From Mucilaginibacter sp. (lineage in GTDB: Bacteria > Bacteroidota > Bacteroidia > Sphingobacteriales > Sphingobacteriaceae), in NCBI GenBank assembly GCA_028288305.1, contig JAQBOA010000005.1, positions 1-48,154 of the forward strand: a DNA stretch of 48,154 nucleotides, read 5' to 3'. Numbering within the stretch: the stretch's first letter is position 1; the number at the start of each line of letters is the position of its first letter. Both the position numbers and the translations under genes were made by a program. Below are positions 17,150 through 23,703 of the stretch, one piece after another. Under the pieces are notes generated by a model. It was not told the origin of the DNA. It did not search any database and saw only the letters and a list, made by a program, of their open reading frames with translations.

Positions 17150-19069
17150 ATGAATAAAATTTTTACAATTCTGTTCCTGGCAATGTTTGCTGTGTCTGTA
17201 AATGCGCAAACAAATCCTACCAACATTCCTACAGTACAGCCCTACGGAAAAATCGATATACAAGATTTTGAAATGAAATCATGCGATTTTGAAAAAGATG
17301 CCAATGCGGAAGTGCTTTTTGATTCTGGTTCGGTTTATTTTAATCCGGCTTATGAACTGGTTTTCGAACGCCATGTACGCGTTAAAATATTTAATGAAAA
17401 AGCAAAGCAGGGAGCTAATGTCAAGCTTCAATATTTTGACGGCTATGGCCTGGAACGTATACAAAGTTTAGAGGCAGAAACCATAAATTATGATAACGGA
17501 AAAATTGAATTTACAAAAGTTGATAAAAAGTTAATATATAACTCAAAAATTGACAGGATTAGAAAAGAGATGGTATTTTCATTCCCGAACGTTAAATCAG
17601 GCAGCGTTTTGGAATATAAATATATTTTAATTTCCAAAGACATAGTTAATTTCCCAGCCTGGTATTTTCAATCCAATCTTCCAACCCGGTATAGTGAACT
17701 AAAGACCGATATTCCTAATGTTTTGTATTATAAAATCTTAGAAATGGTTAACAGGCCTTATGTTAAGCATACAGCTGATGTGAAGGCATTAGCGAATATT
17801 CCTTCGCTGAATGATGAACCTTTTATGACTTCATCCAGAGATAATTCAGAGCGGATATTATACCAGTTAAAATCCATTAGCCAAGGTTCGTTTTATCGAT
17901 CGATTTTAGATACCTGGGAAAAGGTTGGTAAGAATTTATGTGATTATGATGGTTTTGGTGGCCAGTTTAAAAGAAAATTAACCGGCGAAGAGGAAATAAT
18001 AAATAAGGCAAAAAATTTAAGTTCTGATAATGATAAGATCGCTTTTATTTTTAACGAGGTGAAAAATAAAATGAAATGGGATTCGGATGATTTTCAATTT
18101 ATAAATGATGGGACATCAGAGGCCTGGGATAAAAAAACTGGTAATTCGACAGAAATTAATCTTGTTTTATATCATTTGCTTAAAAAATCGGGTGTTCAGG
18201 CGTATCCTATGCTGGTAAGTACCAGGAAGAACGGTAAGATAAATCCTGCATACCCAAACAGTTATCAGTTTAATAGAACAGTCGCATATATCCCTATTGA
18301 TACAGCTAATTTCTATATACTTGATGCCACAAATAAATACAATCTTTATAATGAAATACCTGCGGATTTACTTAACGGGTTTGGATTTTGTATTGATGTA
18401 GATAACCAAAAGTTTAAGCAGGTATTTTTAGAAAAAAACACTACCGCTGATAAAGTCATTTCAATTAATGCCGAAATTAAACCGGAAGGGAAGTTAATGG
18501 GTACGGCTGAATTGGTAAGTTATAGTTATAATCGTATAAATGAAGTAGAAAAATATAAAACCGATGGAGAGCAAAAATATATAGATTATTTACGGGGAGG
18601 GGATAACAATTTAAAAATATCCGGAATAACGTTTGAAAACATGGAAGTGGATTCTCTTCCTTTGATGCAAAATATTGATTTTAACCTTGACCTTACAGGT
18701 TCAGATGGCAATTATATTTATTTAAATCCTAATTTGTTTACAGGCTTGCGGCTAAATCCATTTTTAAGTGAGAACCGGTTTACAGATATTGATTTTGGAT
18801 ACACAAGCAGTTATTCAATAAACGGACTATACAAATTACCTGCGGGGTATAAAACAGATGCAATACCTCAAAATATAAATATGTCTATGCCTGACAAAAG
18901 CATTGTTTTTAGACGAACAGTTGCTGAACAGAATGGCCAAATAATGGTAAGGTGCATTATTAAATATCAAAAATCACTCTTTTTTAAAGAAGACTATCCC
19001 GAATTTCATGAATTTTTTAAAAAGATGTATGAAATGCTTAATGAACAGATAGTACTAAAAAAATCATAA
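17150..19069 (+). CDS. DUF3857/transglutaminase-like secreted protein with lost catalytic residues (copy 2)
   Basis: 639 residues, co-linear with the previous gene throughout, so a tandem duplication. Signal peptide ends VNAQ (20). The core again reads GNSTEINL with S333 in place of Cys, QFNRTVAY with R376 in place of His, and D392 in ILDAT. The 5' flank is shared with copy 1 (ACCTTACACA-ATGAATAAAAT), showing the duplication included part of the leader. The gap to copy 1 is 50 bases, to the third gene only seven, so the cluster is probably one operon. Function unknown; the periplasmic location follows from the signal peptide. Confidence 0.88.
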   Translation: MNKIFTILFLAMFAVSVNAQTNPTNIPTVQPYGKIDIQDFEMKSCDFEKDANAEVLFDSGSVYFNPAYELVFERHVRVKIFNEKAKQGANVKLQYFDGYGLERIQSLEAETINYDNGKIEFTKVDKKLIYNSKIDRIRKEMVFSFPNVKSGSVLEYKYILISKDIVNFPAWYFQSNLPTRYSELKTDIPNVLYYKILEMVNRPYVKHTADVKALANIPSLNDEPFMTSSRDNSERILYQLKSISQGSFYRSILDTWEKVGKNLCDYDGFGGQFKRKLTGEEEIINKAKNLSSDNDKIAFIFNEVKNKMKWDSDDFQFINDGTSEAWDKKTGNSTEINLVLYHLLKKSGVQAYPMLVSTRKNGKINPAYPNSYQFNRTVAYIPIDTANFYILDATNKYNLYNEIPADLLNGFGFCIDVDNQKFKQVFLEKNTTADKVISINAEIKPEGKLMGTAELVSYSYNRINEVEKYKTDGEQKYIDYLRGGDNNLKISGITFENMEVDSLPLMQNIDFNLDLTGSDGNYIYLNPNLFTGLRLNPFLSENRFTDIDFGYTSSYSINGLYKLPAGYKTDAIPQNINMSMPDKSIVFRRTVAEQNGQIMVRCIIKYQKSLFFKEDYPEFHEFFKKMYEMLNEQIVLKKS

Positions 19070-19076
19070 CTATGCT

Positions 19077-21017
19077 ATGGATAACAAACATTTAAAATAT
19101 TTATTATTTTCATTAGTGATTTTCGCCGGAATGATTTCCAGAGCATATTGCCAGTCTGAAGAAATATCCAAAGAATTATATTTAGCTTCAACTATACCGG
19201 ATTCATTGAAGGAAAATGCAAATTCGGTAGTTCGTTATTCTGAAGTTATTGTAACTGTAAAAGGGGCAGGTAAAGAAACGGTTAAGTTTCATAAAATTGT
19301 AACCGTATTAAATGAGAAGGGCGATGATGAAGCCGAAATGGCAATGGGCTACAATAAAAAATACGATAGTTATAGTAATATTGAAATGCGTGTTTATAAT
19401 GAGAATGGCGTTTCAATAAAAAAATATCATAAAAGTGATATGTACGATGGTTCAGCTGCCGGTGATGAAACCATGGTTACTGATGAACGGTTTCTGGCAG
19501 TAAAGCATACCGTAGCAACTTATCCACAAACAATTGAAACTGAATATGAAGAAGATGTTAGCAGCTTTATAAGCTTAGACAGTTGGTATATTCAAAATAA
19601 AGTAGAACAGGCTGTACAAAACTTGGTTTGTGTAATTAAAGTTAACCCCTCTGTTGGCTTCAGGTACAAATGTGAGAACGTAAATATTAACCCGGATAGA
19701 AAGAGTGCCGATGGCCTGGACATTTTTACATGGGGGGTAAAAAACCTCAAAGCCATTAAAAAGGAGGAAAATGTTTTACCATGGAAGATTTTACCATGTA
19801 TTTTATTTGCTGCAAATACTTTTAACTGTTATGGATATCCGGGCGATTTTAGTACCTGGCAAAGCTTTGGAAAATGGATACAGTCGTTAAATAGTGATGT
19901 ATGTACATTAAGCCCCGAACGTATTGCTGAAATAAAAAAAATGACAGATTCGATAAAAACCGACAAAGAGAAGGCCAGATTTTTATATAACTATATGCAA
20001 AAAAGCATGCGTTATGTTAGTATACAATTGGGTATTGGAGGTTTTAAGCCTTTCCCGGCAACGTTTGTTGACCAAAAGAAATACGGAGATTGTAAAGCGC
20101 TTTCAAATTATATGCGCGCATTGCTTAAAGCGGTTAATATAAATGCCGATTATGCAATAATCCGTGCCGGTGTTAACGCAAAGCCAGCTGATTTTTCTTT
20201 TCCTCACAATGCATTTAATCATGCTATTTTATGTATACCGTTTAAAAATGATACTACCTGGCTCGAATGTACCAGCAGTACAATGCCATTTGGAAAGTTA
20301 GGCTCTTTTACAGAAAACCGTACTGCATTAATAATTAACGACGATGGGGGTAAACTGGTAAACACGCCAAGAAGTACCATGCAGGATAATCAGTTTAACA
20401 GTGAGGTACATTTAATATTTGATGCGGACGGAGGAGCAAAAGCTCAAATAAAGATTTTAGCTTCCGGCGACTACCGAGAAGAATACGTTGACGTAGAGGC
20501 ACTAAAAATTGATAAACAAAAAGAATTTTTTATTGACCGCCTTAAAATTAAACAACCGATAGTTTTTGATTTTAAGCCGTCAATCGACAGCGATGGTCTA
20601 AAGGAAGTAGATATCAATTTAGAATATGACAAGTTTTGTGATATTATGGCCGGCAACAAGCAATTTTATCGTCCAAGGGTGTTTGATCTTATAGCATTTA
20701 CTTTACCTATTGAAGAAAGTCGGAAATCCGATTATTATTTTAAGATGCCAATGGAAAAATCCTGTGTCACCACAATTGACCTTCCTTCCGGATTTGAAGT
20801 AGAAACCTTGCCCACAAACCAAAGTTTAAAATTTACTTACAGTAATTACGAAATAAAATATGTTTATGACGTTTCAAAAAACCAGGTTGTGAGTACAGCA
20901 AAATTTAATTTAACCAACCATGTTATCCCGGCAGCAAAGTATACCGAAATGCAGCAATACCTTGATGCCGTTGCTAAAGCACAAAATAAAAAACTGGTGA
21001 TACGCCGCAAGGTGTAA
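19077..21017 (+). CDS. DUF3857/transglutaminase domain protein with intact Cys-His (copy 3)
   Basis: 646 residues with a signal peptide (cleavage near RAYC-Q, about 25-26). DUF3857 covers about 50-225. The transglutaminase-like core has KKYGDCKALSN with nucleophile C339, NAFNHAIL with H382 and TWLECTS with E397 in the position of the triad acid, so unlike its two upstream neighbours it could be catalytically active. Substrates of these Bacteroidetes proteins are unknown. It is more distant from copies 1 and 2 than they are from each other. It starts seven bases after copy 2 and is followed after 10 bases by aat, suggesting read-through. Confidence 0.9.
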   Translation: MDNKHLKYLLFSLVIFAGMISRAYCQSEEISKELYLASTIPDSLKENANSVVRYSEVIVTVKGAGKETVKFHKIVTVLNEKGDDEAEMAMGYNKKYDSYSNIEMRVYNENGVSIKKYHKSDMYDGSAAGDETMVTDERFLAVKHTVATYPQTIETEYEEDVSSFISLDSWYIQNKVEQAVQNLVCVIKVNPSVGFRYKCENVNINPDRKSADGLDIFTWGVKNLKAIKKEENVLPWKILPCILFAANTFNCYGYPGDFSTWQSFGKWIQSLNSDVCTLSPERIAEIKKMTDSIKTDKEKARFLYNYMQKSMRYVSIQLGIGGFKPFPATFVDQKKYGDCKALSNYMRALLKAVNINADYAIIRAGVNAKPADFSFPHNAFNHAILCIPFKNDTTWLECTSSTMPFGKLGSFTENRTALIINDDGGKLVNTPRSTMQDNQFNSEVHLIFDADGGAKAQIKILASGDYREEYVDVEALKIDKQKEFFIDRLKIKQPIVFDFKPSIDSDGLKEVDINLEYDKFCDIMAGNKQFYRPRVFDLIAFTLPIEESRKSDYYFKMPMEKSCVTTIDLPSGFEVETLPTNQSLKFTYSNYEIKYVYDVSKNQVVSTAKFNLTNHVIPAAKYTEMQQYLDAVAKAQNKKLVIRRKV

Positions 21018-21027
21018 ATTTGCCCTG

Positions 21028-21672
21028 ATGATATTCAGGCTTGATGAACGTTTACTATTTCCAGACCCTATATTGGCCGAACCAGATGGGCTTTTGGCTG
21101 TGGGTGGCGATTTATCTACAGAACGATTACTGCTGGCTTATCAGAACGGAATATTTCCATGGTATAGTAACGATACGCCCATACTTTGGTATTCGCCGCC
21201 GGAGAGGTTTGTACTTTATCCCGGAGAATTAAAAATCTCGAAATCTATGAAGCAGGTGTTACGTTCGGGCAGGCTCACTGTTACCGTTGACCAATGTTTT
21301 GAAAAAGTAATAGAATCGTGCTCGTTGGTTCCCCGCGAAGGGCAGGACGGAACCTGGATAACTGCTGAAATGAAAGAGGCCTATATACAGCTACACCAAA
21401 AAGGATATGCACATTCAGTTGAGGTTTGGCAGCAAAATAATTTAGTTGGTGGTTTGTATGGCGTACCCGTTGGCAAGGTTTTTTGCGGAGAAAGCATGTT
21501 TAGCAAGGTAAGTAATGCATCCAAAACAGCATTAATACATTTATGCAACAGTGGTTTGTACAAACTGATAGACTGCCAGCTACATACCAATCACCTGGAA
21601 TCGATGGGAGCAAGACTGATTAGCAGGGAAGAATATTTAGCTGCTTTACAAAATGCAAAAGGCGAGTTTTAA
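21028..21672 (+). CDS. aat: Leucyl/phenylalanyl-tRNA--protein transferase
   Basis: 214 residues, normal length for Aat. This cytoplasmic enzyme adds Leu or Phe from aminoacyl-tRNA to proteins with N-terminal Arg or Lys, marking them for ClpAP (N-end rule). Seen: FPDPILAEPDGLLAVGGDLS near the start, AYQNGIFPWY (about 37-46), WYSPPERFVL (54-63), the active-site region with GLYGVPVGKVFCGESMFS (about 143-160), and LIDCQLHTNHLESMGA near the end. All family motifs are present. Ten bases separate it from the transglutaminase-like gene; no separate promoter is obvious. Confidence 0.97.
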   Translation: MIFRLDERLLFPDPILAEPDGLLAVGGDLSTERLLLAYQNGIFPWYSNDTPILWYSPPERFVLYPGELKISKSMKQVLRSGRLTVTVDQCFEKVIESCSLVPREGQDGTWITAEMKEAYIQLHQKGYAHSVEVWQQNNLVGGLYGVPVGKVFCGESMFSKVSNASKTALIHLCNSGLYKLIDCQLHTNHLESMGARLISREEYLAALQNAKGEF

Positions 21673-21754
21673 GTATTGAATTAGGGTTAATTATGTACTT
21701 TAGCTGTAATTACATTATTTCTGGTAAATCTTGTCTTTAAATAAGCATCATCAA

Positions 21755-22366
21755 ATGCCAAAGGATCATTCATCGCTCACAACTCACAACTCACAACTTA
21801 CAACTCAAATAAGAGAACGGATAATCCTTGGAATTGACCCGGGCACAGCGGTTATGGGCTATGGTTTAATAAAGGAAACCGGCTCAAAGATTGAACTCAT
21901 TAGCCTTGGTGTGGTGAAGATGGAGAAAATTGATGACCACATGCTTAAACTACAAAGGATTTTTGAAAAAACCGTCGCTTTAATTGATAACTATCAACCG
22001 GATTGTCTGGCTATTGAAGCTCCCTTTTATGGAAAAAATATCCAGGTAATGCTAAAGCTTGGCCGTGCGCAGGGCGTAGCAATGGCGGCAGCATTATCCC
22101 GGAATGTTGTAATTACTGAATACTCGCCACGAAAGATAAAGCAGGCAATAACCGGAAATGGAAACGCTGCTAAAGAACAGGTTGCCGCCATGCTGCAAAA
22201 CTTGCTAAGTTTTAAAGAAACCCCTGATTTTTTGGATGCGACGGATGGTCTCGCTGTAGCAGTTTGTCACTCTTTTCAAAGGATGCCCACAGGAAAAAGC
22301 GGCAGCAAAAAATCATATTCAGGCTGGGATACTTTTGTAAAGGATAATGCCAAGCGGATTGTTTAA
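21755..22366 (+). CDS. ruvC: Crossover junction endodeoxyribonuclease RuvC with repeat-derived N-terminal extension
   Basis: RuvC cuts Holliday junctions brought by RuvAB. From ATG 21755 it has 203 residues. The core begins at ERIILGIDPGT and shows the acidic quartet D28 (GIDPG), E87 (IEAPF), D160 and D163 (LDATDGLAVA), so it is complete. An in-frame TTG at 21731 would add eight residues; ATG is preferred. About 20 residues before the core (HSSLTTHNSQLTTQ) are encoded by a tandem intergenic word (CTCACAA repeated), so the usual start of the family (just before ERIILG) has been extended through a repeat. The gene is followed by a large fold-back repeat shared with the convergent HIT gene. Confidence 0.95.
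   Translation: MPKDHSSLTTHNSQLTTQIRERIILGIDPGTAVMGYGLIKETGSKIELISLGVVKMEKIDDHMLKLQRIFEKTVALIDNYQPDCLAIEAPFYGKNIQVMLKLGRAQGVAMAAALSRNVVITEYSPRKIKQAITGNGNAAKEQVAAMLQNLLSFKETPDFLDATDGLAVAVCHSFQRMPTGKSGSKKSYSGWDTFVKDNAKRIV
21776..21808 (+). repeat. CTCACAA word array inside ruvC 5' coding region
   Basis: The 7-base word CTCACAA / CTTACAA occurs four times in tandem with little change, ending CAACTCAA. It is read in the ruvC frame as SLTTHNSQLTTQ. Elsewhere in the window such word arrays are strictly intergenic. Confidence 0.75.
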
Positions 22367-22369
22367 TTG

Positions 22370-22516
22370 ATGTGCGAATGTGCATATGAGTGGATTTCAG
22401 ATGTGCAGATGATAAATGTGCAAATTCTAAATCTAGCTCATTAAATCAGTACATCTGAAAAGCATCTGCACATTCGCACATTTGAAATCTGCACATCTGA
22501 AAATCATTCGCACATT
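22370..22516. repeat. Large fold-back word repeat between convergent ruvC and HIT genes
   Basis: Left arm (22371-22432) is built from GTGCGAATGTGC and GATTTCAGATGTGCAGAT words. The right arm (22450-22513) holds their reverse complements (CATCTGCACATTCGCAC, GAAATCTGCACATCTGA). A transcript in either direction would form a long imperfect stem, suitable as a bidirectional mRNA 3' end. The 14-mer GATTTCAGATGTGC recurs near 47498. Confidence 0.75.
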
Positions 22517-22530
22517 AAAAAATCATCTAT

Positions 22531-22929
22531 TTAATCAATTTTCAAGGCCAATCTTATTTTATCCCTGGTAGCCTCCAACTGCTCCGGTGTGAACTTTAGC
22601 TTGGGATTCGAAAAATTCATATCGCCCATATTATTTATGGGTATCAGGTGAATATGGGCATGCGGCACTTCGAGCCCGATTACTGTCACGCCAATTCTTT
22701 CACAGGTTATAGCTTTTTTTATGCCTGTCGCCACTATTTTCGCGAAGATATTTAAGCCTGTATAAGTCTCATCATCAAGGTCAAAAATATAATCAACTTC
22801 CTTTTTAGGAATAACCAACACATGTCCTTCGGTGAGCGGGTTAATATCAAGGAAAGCCAAAAAATCAATGCTTTCAGCCACTATATAAGCCGGGATTTCC
22901 CTGGCAACTATTTTTGAGAAAATGGTCAT
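22531..22929 (-). CDS. HIT family nucleotide-binding hydrolase
   Basis: 132 residues, a typical Hint-branch HIT protein. The histidine triad HAHIH (H90, H92, H94), in VPHAHIHLIPI, binds the alpha-phosphate, and H92-type members hydrolyse nucleoside phosphoramidates or adenylated intermediates in the cytoplasm. The N-terminus IFSKIVAREIPAYIV and PLTEGHVLVIPKKEV (31-45) are standard for the family. It lies 102 bases downstream of greA, separated by a fold-back word repeat, and converges on ruvC. The physiological substrate is unknown. Confidence 0.94.
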   Translation of the reverse strand: MTIFSKIVAREIPAYIVAESIDFLAFLDINPLTEGHVLVIPKKEVDYIFDLDDETYTGLNIFAKIVATGIKKAITCERIGVTVIGLEVPHAHIHLIPINNMGDMNFSNPKLKFTPEQLEATRDKIRLALKID

Positions 22930-22930
22930 G

Positions 22931-23031
22931 GTTGGTTGATTTTGGTGAGTGATTGATTAAGTGAATAGTTGATTAGGTTGACTAAGTTGAATAAACTATC
23001 CACCACTCACATAATCAACTCAATCCACCAA
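22931..23031. repeat. Fold-back word repeat between greA and HIT genes
   Basis: Words GTTGATT / GTGAGTGATTGATT in the left half are complemented by CACTCACATAATCAACTCAATCC in the right half (23001-23030). A greA transcript would end in a long imperfect hairpin. The 14-mer GTGAATAGTTGATT (22961 region) recurs inverted near 47582. Confidence 0.65.
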
Positions 23032-23505
23032 TTATCTGTTTATCTCTAATATTTCAAATTCCATTTTTCCTGCCGGTACGGTTATTTCGGTTTTTTCTCC
23101 TACTTTTTTCCCTAACAAGCCTTTTGCAATAGGTGAGCTTACAGAAATTTTGCCGGCTTTAAGGTCGGCCTCATTTTCCGATACCAATTGGTAACTCATT
23201 GTAGCCCCACTTCTTATATTTTTTATTTTAACGATAGATAATGCAAGTACTTTTGAAGTATCAATTTTTGATTCATCAAGCAAGCGGGCATTAGCCAGCA
23301 TTTCGCCCATTTTGGCAATTTTAGCTTCATGTAATCCTTGTGCTTCTTTTGCGGCATCGTATTCTGCATTTTCCGAGAGGTCGCCTTTATCACGTGCCTC
23401 TGCAATCGCTTTACTGATGTTTGAGCGGCCGGTTGTTTTTAATTGATGTAATTCTTTTTTTAAATTTTCTAAACCTTCTTTGGTGTAATATGCTACCTCT
23501 GCCAT
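23032..23505 (-). CDS. greA: Transcription elongation factor GreA
   Basis: 157 residues, the standard length. GreA enters the RNA polymerase secondary channel and stimulates cleavage of backtracked RNA. Seen: N-terminal coiled coil (about 10-75) with the acidic tip GDLSENAEYD carrying D42 and E45, which position the catalytic metal, and a C-terminal FKBP-like domain with SPIAKGLLGKKVGE (123-136). All intact. Its 5' region is unusual: a short structured RNA with its own terminator ends 42 bases before the ATG, so greA expression may depend on read-through. Confidence 0.97.
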   Translation of the reverse strand: MAEVAYYTKEGLENLKKELHQLKTTGRSNISKAIAEARDKGDLSENAEYDAAKEAQGLHEAKIAKMGEMLANARLLDESKIDTSKVLALSIVKIKNIRSGATMSYQLVSENEADLKAGKISVSSPIAKGLLGKKVGEKTEITVPAGKMEFEILEINR

Positions 23506-23547
23506 AACTCACAAATTAATTATTAATAATTCATTCTACTTGTTGCC

Positions 23548-23580
23548 AAAAAAAAACCGCCCTCCGTATTAAGAAGGACG
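23548..23580 (-). terminator. Intrinsic terminator in the greA leader (minus strand)
   Basis: On the minus strand CGTCCTTC pairs with GGAGGGCG (23573-23580 with 23558-23565) around a 7-base loop, then G and nine T (23556-23548). Two of the eight pairs are G-U wobbles, possible only in the minus-strand RNA, which sets the direction. It lies 42 bases before the greA ATG. Confidence 0.8.
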
Positions 23581-23636
23581 CAATGATTTTAAACAAACAA
23601 GACTATATCGGCAGCGCCTACATAGTCTTGCTTGTG
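23548..23636 (-). ncRNA. Putative greA-leader small RNA (about 90 nt)
   Basis: From a start near 23636 the minus-strand RNA would open with a 14-bp stem, ACAAGCAAGACTAT (23635-23622) against ATAGTCTTGTTTGT (23606-23593), with one G-U pair. Its 15-base top can form an inner GGC/GCC stem around GCT with symmetrical three-base bulges. An unpaired linker of about 12 bases follows, then the terminator at 23580-23548. A promoter-like pair lies just upstream. The wobble pairs in both hairpins fit the minus strand only. It may be an independent sRNA or an attenuator leader of greA; greA leader RNAs made by early termination are known in E. coli. No sequence similarity to a named RNA was recognised. 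Confidence 0.65.
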
Positions 23637-23641
23637 AATAA

Positions 23642-23674
23642 CGAAGATAAGAGATTAATGTTTTAAAATCCAAA
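23642..23674 (-). promoter_or_regulatory. Promoter for the greA leader RNA (TTTG-N21-TATCTTCG)
   Basis: On the minus strand TTTG at 23674-23671 and TATCTTCG at 23649-23642, 21 bases apart. The predicted start falls at the foot of the first hairpin. TATCTTCG has one mismatch to TAnnTTTG and is shared with the promoter at 15155-15162. Confidence 0.55.
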
Positions 23675-23703
23675 TTTTTTTAACGGTTCATTGGCATTAC
23701 AAG

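Noticed and set aside
23548..23636. 6S RNA as identity of the greA leader RNA
   Set aside because: Too short and lacks the long closing stem with a central bubble; kept as an unnamed leader RNA.
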